Positions 25,103 to 32,057 of a stretch of 39,526 bases of DNA are shown here, in pieces. Position 1 is the first letter of the stretch, and every line of letters begins with the position of its first letter. The notes under the pieces were generated by a model, which saw only the letters and a list, made by a program, of their open reading frames with translations, searched no databases and was not told where the DNA came from. Source of the stretch: Bacillota bacterium (lineage in GTDB: Bacteria; Bacillota; Clostridia; Lachnospirales; Bianqueaceae). A program made the position numbers and the translations under genes. The stretch is taken from NCBI GenBank assembly GCA_017620135.1, contig JAFZQZ010000071.1:1-39526 (forward strand), read 5' to 3'.

Positions 25103-26229
25103 CTCTGATTTTCCTTCCTTGACCGGTATTCACAAAAGACTTGAATGCTGAAACATAGATAGATGCAGATGAAAAGAGCAAGGATTACTTTTATGATCGT
25201 CCCTACAGAATAAATATTCCCAATTTGTAAAGACTCCAGGCGAGGTGCCAGTAACGAATACAGGATAATCGCAAGAATAGTGCCTGTTATCAAATACACG
25301 AACAGTTGAAAGCAAATGGTACAAATGATTCTGCTTTTTGAAAGCCCCACCTGGTTCATGATGATAAAGTCATCTTTATAGAGCTTAATCCACTCCCCTA
25401 TTAGTTGGACCAATGTCAACAGTATCGCAAAACAAAAAACACACGAAAGAATCTCATGTCGCTGGCTGAAGATATCGATCTCTTCATCTGCGATCCGATC
25501 CGGTTTATAAACAGTTGATGAAGGAAACATAGCACGAAGTTTCTCTTCATATCGCTGCATGTTCCTGTAATTCCCATCATAGTATTGTATAAGTATCTGT
25601 TTTGGCTGGTATTTTCTCATATAAGTCTCGTAAGGAAGAATAATGAATTTGTATTGATTGAAAATGTCCTGATCTGTGGGGCCATCAAAAAAGAGCTGTA
25701 CTTCTGATTCTTCCGGCACAACATAATAAAAATCATGATTCAAAATAAAAGTACTTCCTACGATCTGATATGTTTCTCCGTCCAGCGGAAGATAGTTAGG
25801 GTCTTCCAGAGCATTAAGAATACACTCAGAAATGTATGCTGCATTCAGTCCTTTTTCCTGTTCTTCTTCTGTGAAAAACCTTCCGGATGTGGGTGCCATC
25901 CAGAAATCATATCCATAGCCCAGCCAGCCAAGTATATATTCCCCTTCTCCCAAAGGCGTTACCAGTATTGCGTTGTATAAACCTTTACGAGAAAGGCTTC
26001 CGGCATAATCTATGACCTGTTCTGCATTCTTTTGTGTATTCATGTCTGGATTAAATGTAATAGTCGAATATTCCTTTAGCTTCGATATACCGTCTGCAGA
26101 ATACCCAAAATTCCCTAAAGTAGAAAGAATACAAATAACAGCAATACATATACCTGATATCAACAATACGATGACTGATCGTTCCTTCCGGAATTGGAAG
26201 AGTATAGAGTGACAAAGATAGGAGATCAC
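25099..26229 (-). CDS. ABC transporter permease (FtsX/MacB-like), element-borne, first subunit
   Basis: A 376-residue permease starting with GTG at 26229 after a GAGAGGGAAG site. One N-terminal segment (about 18-40) precedes an outer domain (about 45-255) rich in Tyr and Asp/Glu, then three C-terminal segments (about 262-285, 307-330, 340-362) with the cytosolic turn YKDDFIIMNQVGLSKSRI. It is the first gene of a four-gene operon. The upstream region has a near-consensus promoter and two or three copies of the circuit-2 operator, which ties the transporter to the BlaI/M56 pair encoded about 1.5 kb away. Confidence 0.87.
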   Translation of the reverse strand: MISYLCHSILFQFRKERSVIVLLISGICIAVICILSTLGNFGYSADGISKLKEYSTITFNPDMNTQKNAEQVIDYAGSLSRKGLYNAILVTPLGEGEYILGWLGYGYDFWMAPTSGRFFTEEEQEKGLNAAYISECILNALEDPNYLPLDGETYQIVGSTFILNHDFYYVVPEESEVQLFFDGPTDQDIFNQYKFIILPYETYMRKYQPKQILIQYYDGNYRNMQRYEEKLRAMFPSSTVYKPDRIADEEIDIFSQRHEILSCVFCFAILLTLVQLIGEWIKLYKDDFIIMNQVGLSKSRIICTICFQLFVYLITGTILAIILYSLLAPRLESLQIGNIYSVGTIIKVILALFICIYLCFSIQVFCEYRSRKENQR

Positions 26230-26244
26230 GTTCTTCCCTCTCGA

Positions 26245-26264
26245 AATTCTTTATATATAGATTA
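26245..26264. promoter_or_regulatory. BlaI-2 operator at the ABC operon (start-proximal)
   Basis: AATTCTTTATATATAGATTA matches the palindrome in the BlaI-2 promoter at 16 of 20 positions. It lies between the -10 box and the GTG start of the first permease. Confidence 0.65.
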
Positions 26265-26273
26265 TTTGTTTTC

Positions 26274-26302
26274 ATCTTATCTCAGCTTATAAAATATGTC
26301 AA
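26274..26302 (-). promoter_or_regulatory. Promoter of the ABC/DUF4129 operon
   Basis: On the minus strand TTGACA (26297-26302), a 17-nt spacer and TAAGAT (26274-26279) lie about 45 nt before the start codon. Confidence 0.8.
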
Positions 26303-26330
26303 TATATAGATATTCTTTTTATATAGATAT
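26299..26330. promoter_or_regulatory. BlaI-2 operator(s) upstream of the ABC operon
   Basis: 26311-26330 (TATTCTTTTTATATAGATAT) is a degenerate copy of the circuit-2 operator. An adjoining half-copy (ATATATAGATA, 26303-26313) touches the -35 box. Confidence 0.5.
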
Positions 26331-26337
26331 TATGAAC

Positions 26338-26367
26338 CAAAAAAAGAGATGCTCTCAGCACCTCTTT
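26338..26367 (-). terminator. Terminator of BlaI/M56 operon 2
   Basis: An 11-bp stem with one G-T pair (26343-26353 with 26357-26367) has a 3-nt loop and is followed on the minus strand by a run of seven Ts. It lies 21 nt after the M56 stop. Confidence 0.85.
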
Positions 26368-26387
26368 ACTGGTAGTAATTATTCATG

Positions 26388-27692
26388 TTATTTCGCTGCC
26401 AGGCAATTGATACAAATCTGATTCAATGAACGATTTTCGATATGAATCTGATACCAGCCAGTCTCTTCGATCGAAAAATGGACGCTTTCCCAGGAACGTT
26501 CTGGTGTCATATAAAGCTTATCTCCGTTCGGACATATGATTCCTATCCGAACCATGGAATCAGGATGATTGATGTATTCTGTCAAAGAAAGATACTCATC
26601 ATTCTTGCGAAGATAAAACATTCCAGAAGTCCAGGTACTACCGGAACGGATGGAGATCTGATTCATTCCGCACACGGACTCCTTTTTGAGCGGGCGATCC
26701 GTCAGTAAATACATAGAATCATCTTTAGAACTCTCTTCCATAAAAAGCTGCGTCCGGTTGATTTTATCAATCTGCGCTGCGGAGAATGCCGTACCTCCCA
26801 GGGCAAGTCCTGCTGTAATCAGGAGAAACACCGTTCGAAGTAATAATCGACTGCCTTTTCCTATCCGATAATTCTGGCTCATCTGTAGAATCCGGCTCTT
26901 AAGTCTTTTGCCTGCATCCGACAGATAGACGCTTTGTTCAGCCAGACGTCTATTCTCTCGCGCGGTTCTGAGAAGTATCAGCTGATAATCCTGTTTGTTG
27001 ATCCAGTATTGTTCCACCGTAGAATAATCACAATATTGCTCCTCGACCTGAACGGCTTGTTTCTTCCACAGATAGAACAGGGGGTTAAACCAAAATAAAA
27101 TCGTCAAAATCTGCAAAAGCCCTCTATATAGAATGTCATGATTTCGAAAATGAAACAGTTCATGGGTTAAGACCATCTTCCAGTCATCTCGCATCAAGTT
27201 CTCAGGAGAAACAAATATCTTCGGACGGATGATCCCGCTTAGATAAGGTGTTGTTACGAGAGAACTCATCTTAAGTTCAGGGGGATTTGAAATCTCCATT
27301 TGCCGACAAAGGGCGATGTATCTGCTTTGTATTTCTGCACTAACCAAAGCATCTTCTCTTTCTCTCTGCCGATTCATCCTATTGATCCAAATAAACCGAA
27401 TGATTCGAACTATGCTTCCCAGACAAAAGATCAATCCCATATAAAAGAAAACCTTGTGACTTTTCTCTGAAAGTATGTAGAAAGTATAGGCATTGGGCAA
27501 AACTCGTAGATAGATTCCAGCCACAAGTCCTGTTATCCCCAGTTCAGTGACAATCCGCTCTGCTGTATGCAGGGAGTCATAGAGAATTTGAATTGTGTTT
27601 TTCCGCAGGATGCAGAAAATGAAAAGCCAACTCAAGTATACGATCGTGCTTCCGACCGTCATCAGCAAAAGAAATATTGCCCAGATCTTCAT
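26388..27692 (-). CDS. M56 (BlaR1/MecR1-type) membrane metalloprotease sensor, circuit 2
   Basis: A 434-residue sensor. Membrane segments lie near 5-28, 51-72, 82-103 and 190-210. The zinc motif HELFH is at 177-181, followed by EEQYCD (217-222), giving the third ligand and the CD signature. Another membrane segment (about 283-305) leads to a compact outer domain of about 130 residues with Cys near 343, 399 and the C terminus (ICINC). This domain is unlike a penicillin-binding domain and unlike the C terminus of circuit 1. The start is 1 nt after the BlaI stop. By family analogy, signal binding outside activates cleavage of the partner BlaI, here releasing both this operon and the adjacent ABC operon. 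Confidence 0.9.
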   Translation of the reverse strand: MKIWAIFLLLMTVGSTIVYLSWLFIFCILRKNTIQILYDSLHTAERIVTELGITGLVAGIYLRVLPNAYTFYILSEKSHKVFFYMGLIFCLGSIVRIIRFIWINRMNRQREREDALVSAEIQSRYIALCRQMEISNPPELKMSSLVTTPYLSGIIRPKIFVSPENLMRDDWKMVLTHELFHFRNHDILYRGLLQILTILFWFNPLFYLWKKQAVQVEEQYCDYSTVEQYWINKQDYQLILLRTARENRRLAEQSVYLSDAGKRLKSRILQMSQNYRIGKGSRLLLRTVFLLITAGLALGGTAFSAAQIDKINRTQLFMEESSKDDSMYLLTDRPLKKESVCGMNQISIRSGSTWTSGMFYLRKNDEYLSLTEYINHPDSMVRIGIICPNGDKLYMTPERSWESVHFSIEETGWYQIHIENRSLNQICINCLAAK

Positions 27693-27693
27693 T

Positions 27694-28071
27694 TTACTTG
27701 ATCAGTTTGAGGATTTCTTCATACTCTTCCTGGCTGATTCCATCCTCGATGAGTGCTGCCACCATTTGAGAAGCAGATCCTTTAAATGACCGATTACGGA
27801 TTCGACGAATTTCCCGTGCGCGGAATTCTTCCTGCGAGATCGTCGTCTCATAGATAAAAGATTGATGGATTTTTCTCTCACGTCTAATCAAACCTTTGTC
27901 CATCAACTGGTTCATCGTCGTGTTAATGCCCTGTCCAGTCAGCTTGGTGCCATATTCTTCATTCAGTCTGTCGATAATTTGACCGATTGTTGCTTCACCG
28001 CCCAAATCCCAGATAATCTGTAGGATCGTCTGCTGTCTACCACCGATATCTTCTTTATCTATTGTCGCCAT
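27694..28071 (-). CDS. BlaI/MecI-family repressor, circuit 2
   Basis: A 125-residue winged-helix repressor. The DNA-binding part spans about 10-75 (RQQTILQIIWDLGGEATIGQ, then GINTTMNQLMDKGLIRRER) and the dimerisation part about 85-125. It differs clearly in sequence from the circuit-1 repressor, in keeping with its different operator. The start ATG 28071 follows an AAAGGTGA site. The operator 28107-28126 fills the spacer of its own promoter, so it should be autoregulated, and similar sites upstream of the ABC operon make that operon its likely main target. Confidence 0.92.
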   Translation of the reverse strand: MATIDKEDIGGRQQTILQIIWDLGGEATIGQIIDRLNEEYGTKLTGQGINTTMNQLMDKGLIRRERKIHQSFIYETTISQEEFRAREIRRIRNRSFKGSASQMVAALIEDGISQEEYEEILKLIK

Positions 28072-28101
28072 GCGAAATCACCTTTCGTATAAGATGATTC
28101 C

Positions 28102-28130
28102 ATTGTAAATCTTTATATGTAGATTTTCAA
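28102..28130 (-). promoter_or_regulatory. Promoter of BlaI/M56 operon 2
   Basis: On the minus strand TTGAAA (28125-28130), a 17-nt spacer and TACAAT (28102-28107). The spacer is almost entirely operator sequence. Confidence 0.8.
28107..28126. promoter_or_regulatory. BlaI-2 operator at its own promoter
   Basis: AAATCTTTATATGTAGATTT is a 20-bp palindrome (AAATCT-N8-AGATTT, ATAT at its centre) located between the -35 and -10 boxes. Confidence 0.78.
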
Positions 28131-28138
28131 GCATAGAA

Positions 28139-28172
28139 TGAAAAGGACCTGCTCCGTCAAGTGGAACAGGTC
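28139..28172 (-). terminator. Probable terminator of the AlbA_2/ATPase regulator gene
   Basis: A 10-bp stem with one G-T pair (28146-28155 with 28163-28172) lies 7 nt after the stop. The T run that follows on the minus strand is short. Confidence 0.65.
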
Positions 28173-28178
28173 TCTGTT

Positions 28179-29648
28179 TCATTTGTTTTCGGTTACTTCC
28201 CAGTACCCGCCGCGAGGTGAGCCGTGACGCTTAATAATTTGAGCTTCTCGCAATGCTTTAATATTCTTTTCAATGTTTCTTTGCGTAATCTGTATCTGTT
28301 CTGCCATTGTTTCCATTGAGATCGAAGGATTATTCTTAATCAATGATATTATCTGTTTTTGAGTTTTATTAAGTTTCGCAAACAAGATATCCTCGTTGCT
28401 TAAGTTTTTCTCCGTCGTTTCACCGTCGTTTTGAGGCGTTTTCTCCGTCGTTTCACCGTCGTTTTGAGGCGTATTATCCGTCGTATCATTGAATTCTTGT
28501 CGGAAAAGATTTACTCGCACCATATCATCGAATTCAAGAAATTGCGGTTTAGGTAATCCGTATTCTTTTGCCGCATCCATTATTCGTCGGATTCCGGTTC
28601 CCCAGGATTCGACCAGCCCCATCTGATTAAAAACATTGGCAATTGCTCTGTTTCGGATACTCGACCGTCCTTCCATCATGGCTTCAAATGTAAGACCATT
28701 ATACAGTCCTCCCGGAGATGTAACTTCCAGCCGATCATCATAGAGCGCAACCTGTACACAGGATGGTTCTGTCAGTTTCCGATGGCAGTGCGCATTGATA
28801 ATCATTTCTCTGATCGCTGCGACCGGAAGTTCATAAGATTCTTTTCTTACCAGTCCATCTATCTGTGCTCCCAGACGAATATTACGAAGGACAAATGCCA
28901 CCGCATCTTCTATTTGTTCATATATGGGACCTGAATACTCACGTTTATCAAGGAAAACTGACCTCTCCGTCCCTTTAAATACTGCACACTGGGTTTTGGA
29001 AAACTGAAAATAATCTGACGTCAGCAGTACAAAAGCATTGGATGCCAGAAGGGTATCTTCTGCCTCTTTCAGCAGTTTCCAATTGATCAGCTGCGTCCTG
29101 GTGATTTTTCTGTCTTCAAGCCCAGCCTTCTCTCTGAAGCTTTTGATATCTTTGCAAAGCTTTCTGATGGCTTTTTCCTGAACCTTGTATCCTACACAAG
29201 TCAGTTCATCCCAGGATATTCGGGATCCTTCCATTTCAAGTTCTTTGATCTTTTCTTCAGAAGCCGGCCTGGTTGTACCTGCAACCCGAATAAATGTTCC
29301 GGCTTCTTTTCCTTTTGAACGCAAATAGTATGGTCTGCCGGAACCTGGAAGAACAGTAACACAGATTACCGTCTTGCCATCTATCGTTTTAGGTTCGATA
29401 TCCGGGACGATCTGTGGCTCACACATATCTGAAACTGCAGTCGCAATTCTGTCCATATCGCGGAACAGTGTATCCTGATCTACGCCTACAACTTCATGTG
29501 TTTGATCGTCAATCCCAATGATCAGTCGTCCTCCCTGAGTGTTGGCAAAAGCGATGATCGTTTTCACATATCGTTCTGACTGTTTCGGAATGGTCACTTT
29601 ATATTCTATGTTCTTGGATTCTCCAAATGGCATGATGTTCTTGCTCAC
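28179..29648 (-). CDS. AlbA_2 (Schlafen-like) / GHKL ATPase / winged-helix regulator
   Basis: A 489-residue protein of the group often annotated as a RecG-like putative transcriptional regulator. Residues about 5-125 form the AlbA_2 divergent AAA_4 domain (ESKNIEYK, IIAFANTQGGRLIIGIDD). Residues about 250-385 form a GHKL-type ATPase part (AIREMIINAHCHRK, VTSPGGLYNG, NRAIANVFNQMGLVESWGTGI). A C-terminal winged helix follows a linker with two copies of TPQNDGETTEK. The start is taken as GTG 29648, because GGAGG lies 8 nt upstream; ATG at 29633 is the alternative. Such genes are common on mobile elements, and both regulatory and defence roles have been suggested for the family. Its function here is unknown. 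Confidence 0.88.
   Translation of the reverse strand: MSKNIMPFGESKNIEYKVTIPKQSERYVKTIIAFANTQGGRLIIGIDDQTHEVVGVDQDTLFRDMDRIATAVSDMCEPQIVPDIEPKTIDGKTVICVTVLPGSGRPYYLRSKGKEAGTFIRVAGTTRPASEEKIKELEMEGSRISWDELTCVGYKVQEKAIRKLCKDIKSFREKAGLEDRKITRTQLINWKLLKEAEDTLLASNAFVLLTSDYFQFSKTQCAVFKGTERSVFLDKREYSGPIYEQIEDAVAFVLRNIRLGAQIDGLVRKESYELPVAAIREMIINAHCHRKLTEPSCVQVALYDDRLEVTSPGGLYNGLTFEAMMEGRSSIRNRAIANVFNQMGLVESWGTGIRRIMDAAKEYGLPKPQFLEFDDMVRVNLFRQEFNDTTDNTPQNDGETTEKTPQNDGETTEKNLSNEDILFAKLNKTQKQIISLIKNNPSISMETMAEQIQITQRNIEKNIKALREAQIIKRHGSPRGGYWEVTENK
28406..28475. repeat. 33-bp tandem repeat inside the AlbA_2/ATPase gene
   Basis: Two near-identical 33-nt units encode the duplicated TPQNDGETTEK linker, and a partial third unit follows. 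Being in frame, copy changes would alter linker length only. Confidence 0.75.
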
Positions 29649-29716
29649 GAAATGCACCTCCAGGGGTTTCTTTCACCAATATATCATATCTTCAGAAAAA
29701 ATGGTAGTAATAGATT

Positions 29717-29872
29717 TTATCCTGCTATCTTCTCAAATTGTTCCCTAATCGTTTCTGCGGCCGCTTCTTCTGCTGTCTTGGTGGAGTGCTGATAGATCTT
29801 CTGCAGTGTCGAAATATCCTCCCAACCGCCGATCTTCGCAATCGTATTTGAATAGCGAGCATAGGATTTGTA
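29717..29872 (-). pseudogene. C-terminal remnant of a tyrosine integrase
   Basis: An open frame of 51 codons with no start ends in IAKIGGWEDISTLQKIYQHS, which matches the end of tyrosine recombinases: the GGW motif and the KIYQH segment with the presumed nucleophile Tyr. An in-frame TAG stands upstream, and no other integrase part (Arg-His-x-x-Arg box or N-terminal domains) is seen in the window. It lies next to the mobilization genes. I infer a deletion that removed the rest of the element's integrase gene. Confidence 0.7.
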
Positions 29873-29880
29873 CTAACAAA

Positions 29881-29945
29881 TCCGGAAGCGGCACAGCCGA
29901 CAGGGGCAGCAGCCCCTACACCGGTCTTCCGACCGGTTACCCCGA
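29881..29945 (+). other. Candidate origin of transfer (oriT)
   Basis: Directly upstream of mobC lie two hairpin-forming inverted repeats: AGGGGC/GCCCCT (29902-29917) and ACCGGTC/GACCGGT (29920-29937), followed by TTACCCCG. Adjacent hairpins just before a MobC-relaxase pair are the usual oriT layout. The nick site is not assigned. Confidence 0.5.
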
Positions 29946-29968
29946 AAAAGAAAGGAACCGTCACTAAG

Positions 29969-30310
29969 ATGAGAAAAAGAGAAAAAACCGTCACGATCCG
30001 GGTGACGGAAACAGAAAAAAGAAAGATGGAACGTAATGCCAGAAAGAGAGGTCTTGATCTCTCTTCCTTCATCCGGCAGATCGCCCTGGATCAGAATCTT
30101 CCGGCGGTCGACCCGAAAGAATTCTTTTCACTGATCAGTGAGATCAATGATATCCGAAAAATCATACCGAATGTTTCTGATACAACAATGGATCATAAGC
30201 TGGAAGACCTGTCTTCCCATCTCTTCCGGGCTATGACAAACAGAAAGGAATCTGATTATGGCAACAACCAAAATCTGGCCTATCAAAGCGTCACTCTCGA
30301 GCGTCGTTGA
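29969..30310 (+). CDS. mobC: MobC-type relaxosome accessory protein
   Basis: A 113-residue protein with an N-terminal ribbon-helix-helix DNA-binding pattern (KTVTIRVTETEKRKMERNAR, then LDLSSFIRQIAL), as in MobC accessory proteins that bind oriT and help the relaxase open the DNA. The C-terminal part is helical. The start ATG 29969 follows AAAGGAA. Its end overlaps the relaxase gene by 53 nt in another frame, so the two are tightly coupled. The neighbouring candidate oriT and relaxase support the assignment. Confidence 0.83.
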   Translation: MRKREKTVTIRVTETEKRKMERNARKRGLDLSSFIRQIALDQNLPAVDPKEFFSLISEINDIRKIIPNVSDTTMDHKLEDLSSHLFRAMTNRKESDYGNNQNLAYQSVTLERR

Positions 30311-31658
30311 TTACGCGAACAATCCGGAAAAGACCGAGTATGAGCCGCTGAGGGAGGTTCTGCATTATGCCGACAACGGAGAAAAGACAAAGTTGGAAAA
30401 CGAAAAAGTCTTTATTTCCACTGGGATAGGCTGCAGCAGTCAGCACGCCTTTGAAGATATGATGTCTGTCCAGCAGTACTACGGAAAGACGGCCGGCAAT
30501 GTGGCCTATCACGCCTACCAGAGTTTCAAGCCGAATGAAGTCACACCGGAAGAATGCCACCAGCTCGGTGTAGAACTGGCCGAAAAGATGTGGGGAGACA
30601 AATATCAGGTGTTGGTCGCCACTCATCTGAATACCGGAACGTACCACAATCACTTTGTCATCAATGCAGTCTCTTTCCGGGATGGAAGGAAATATGACTG
30701 CAACAAGAAAGCCTATTATCAGTTCCGGGATATGTCAGACAGTATCTGCAAAGAACACGGACTATCGGTAATTGAACATCCTCATAAGCGTACCCCCAGG
30801 CAACTCTATCTGGCGGAGAAGCAAGGTGAACCGACAAAGTATAACAACATGCGTGAAGCGATCAATCTCGCCATCAGTCTCAGCCCACATCCCCGGGATT
30901 TCCAGGAGAACCTGCTGGTTATGGGTTATGAACTGGATCTGGATCCGGGCAGGAAACATCCTGTTATCCGGGCGATCGGAGACAAACGAAACACCCGGAT
31001 GGAAAGACTGGGAGAAAGTTATATGCCGGACAGTATTTATAACCGGATCCTCTCACAGCCATTTCAGCATATCCAGAAAACGAATGATCAGTATGTCGTT
31101 TGGAGGAATCATCAGGAAAGCGAGATCCGGAACATCCCTCATCACAGGCTTGGTACAGATGAAACTCCGGTAGTAGCTGTCCTGACGACCGTCCTGTATC
31201 TGATGGGTGTTGATCTGTTTCCGGATGAACCGCATCGGAACCATTATCAGCCACTCTCAGCTGCAATGAAGGAAGCTTCCCGGTATTTAGACAGGATTCT
31301 GGATCAACATCGGCTGGCATCCGGTTATCATGTCACGTCCATGGATGCTCTCATGCATCTGATTGAAACACTGGAAAAGCAGTTAGAGCGTTTTCTCGAT
31401 TTTCGGAAAGGTGTCATTAATAGGATGAGAAGATGCAAGGATCCGCAGAAGATGATCGAACTGAAGGCAGCCAGAAAAGCCCGAACACAGAGCATCGTCA
31501 AACTCAGGAAAGAGATCAAAATTGCGAAAAGCCTCGTCGCAGACTACGACCGGGATATAGACCTGATCAAAGCCGAACGCAAACCCCAGGAATCGTTCAT
31601 GCAGAAGCAGGCTGAAATCAAAAGACCCAGAAACAGAAGCGGAGACAGGGAAAGATGA
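30258..31658 (+). CDS. Mobilization relaxase (MobA/VirD2-type, PF03432-like)
   Basis: A 466-residue relaxase that would nick oriT, stay bound to the 5' end and pilot the strand to a recipient. The N terminus has VVDYANNPEKT, with Y19 the likely catalytic Tyr. The metal-binding histidines are H123 (ATHLNTG) and H130/H132 (YHNHFVINAV), as in MOBP-like Relaxase domains. The C-terminal part (about 350-466) is a charged coiled coil. ATG 30258 has an AAAGGAA site. The product looks intact. As no mating-pair genes lie in the window, transfer would depend on a co-resident conjugative element. Confidence 0.92.
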   Translation: MATTKIWPIKASLSSVVDYANNPEKTEYEPLREVLHYADNGEKTKLENEKVFISTGIGCSSQHAFEDMMSVQQYYGKTAGNVAYHAYQSFKPNEVTPEECHQLGVELAEKMWGDKYQVLVATHLNTGTYHNHFVINAVSFRDGRKYDCNKKAYYQFRDMSDSICKEHGLSVIEHPHKRTPRQLYLAEKQGEPTKYNNMREAINLAISLSPHPRDFQENLLVMGYELDLDPGRKHPVIRAIGDKRNTRMERLGESYMPDSIYNRILSQPFQHIQKTNDQYVVWRNHQESEIRNIPHHRLGTDETPVVAVLTTVLYLMGVDLFPDEPHRNHYQPLSAAMKEASRYLDRILDQHRLASGYHVTSMDALMHLIETLEKQLERFLDFRKGVINRMRRCKDPQKMIELKAARKARTQSIVKLRKEIKIAKSLVADYDRDIDLIKAERKPQESFMQKQAEIKRPRNRSGDRER

Positions 31659-31709
31659 TCCCTGTCTCTTTGCCTATCTGTATTGGAAACCCATATTTCT
31701 CATGTTTCT

Positions 31710-31807
31710 GGTCATCTTTTGCGGTTTTTATTTACCGCTTTTGCCACAAAAATGCAAATGAAATGTGGGCTCCTGAGTCATCTTCTTGGTCATCTTTTTG
31801 GTCATCT
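31710..31807. repeat. Right arm-type repeats (GGTCATCT x3 plus one variant)
   Basis: GGTCATCT occurs at 31710, 31788 and 31800, with AGTCATCT at 31776. The last three are exactly 12 bp apart and match the left-end pair. On the minus strand they can be read as Lys-Met-Thr repeats, so an old integrase tail is an alternative origin. Confidence 0.6.
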
Positions 31808-31873
31808 TTTTGCTCAAACTGTGTTACAGCTGTTAGGATTGTTATAGTATTTGCTCATCTCGCAAACACTAAG

Positions 31874-31917
31874 AAAACCTCGCGAGCCCAGTATTTATGC
31901 TGGTTTGCGAGGTTTTT
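31874..31917. terminator. Terminator between relaxase and tRNA-Leu
   Basis: A long imperfect stem with perfect outer arms (AAAACCTCGC 31874-31883 with GCGAGGTTTT 31907-31916) and an inner CCAG/CTGG stem. T-rich sequence follows on both strands, so it can serve the relaxase gene (+) and tRNA-Leu (-). Confidence 0.8.
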
Positions 31918-31952
31918 CGATAAAATCGGAGATTCGGAGAATTGCAATAAAA

Positions 31953-31977
31953 AAATGCGGACGGCGGGACTTGAACC
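31953..31977. repeat. Right attachment core within tRNA-Leu
   Basis: A 25-bp sequence identical to 17667-17691. It comprises the tRNA's last 22 nt and AAA beyond it. Confidence 0.9.
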
Positions 31978-32042
31978 CGCAAGGTCGTATATTAACCACT
32001 AGATCCTTAGTCTAGCGCGTCTGCCAATTCCGCCACATCCGC
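31956..32042 (-). tRNA. tRNA-Leu, anticodon AAG
   Basis: An 87-nt class II tRNA. The acceptor stem GCGGATG pairs with CGTCCGC (one G-U). The anticodon stem CTAGA/TCTAG holds loop CTAAGGA, giving anticodon AAG, read as Leu CUU, or CUN if A34 is deaminated to inosine. The long variable arm fits Leu, and the T arm is GCGGG-TTCAAGT-CCCGC. CCA is not encoded. The 3' end is the insertion target of the element, and the gene was restored intact by the right-end repeat. Confidence 0.95.
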
Positions 32043-32057
32043 ATAGAAGCAACAGTT

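Larger units (their letters stand above)
31659..31952. other. Noncoding right end of the element
   Basis: No credible gene is seen. The stretch contains the right-hand GGTCATCT repeats and a strong hairpin terminator before the right attachment core. Confidence 0.6.
17667..31977. mobile_element. Integrated, probably mobilizable element in tRNA-Leu
   Basis: About 14.3 kb lies between two identical 25-bp repeats (17667-17691 and 31953-31977). The right copy is the 3' end of an intact tRNA-Leu; the left copy is a free-standing 22-nt tRNA tail, the usual footprint of tyrosine-recombinase insertion into a tRNA gene. Inside are a MobC/relaxase pair, a candidate oriT, an integrase scrap, matching 12-bp-period repeats near both ends, and regulatory/transport cargo. 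Much of the cargo (about 21.8-29.7 kb) looks more AT-rich than the flanks. No conjugation machinery is present, so it would need a helper, and with no intact integrase it may be stranded. Confidence 0.87.

Noticed and set aside
23906-26229. Bacteriocin biosynthesis cluster
   Set aside because: No modification enzyme, leader-peptide precursor with a GG motif or peptidase-containing ABC exporter is present; the transporter alone does not show this.
29725-30072. A 115-codon minus-strand frame facing mobC, considered as an antitoxin or regulator
   Set aside because: It overlaps the mobC 5' end and the candidate oriT. The integrase-like peptide is in a different frame of the same strand, so this frame is a shadow.
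31655-32002. A 115-codon plus-strand frame at the element's right end
   Set aside because: It reads through terminator and tRNA sequence in antisense. The familiar-looking MRTAGLEPA ending is a common mistranslation of tRNA genes.
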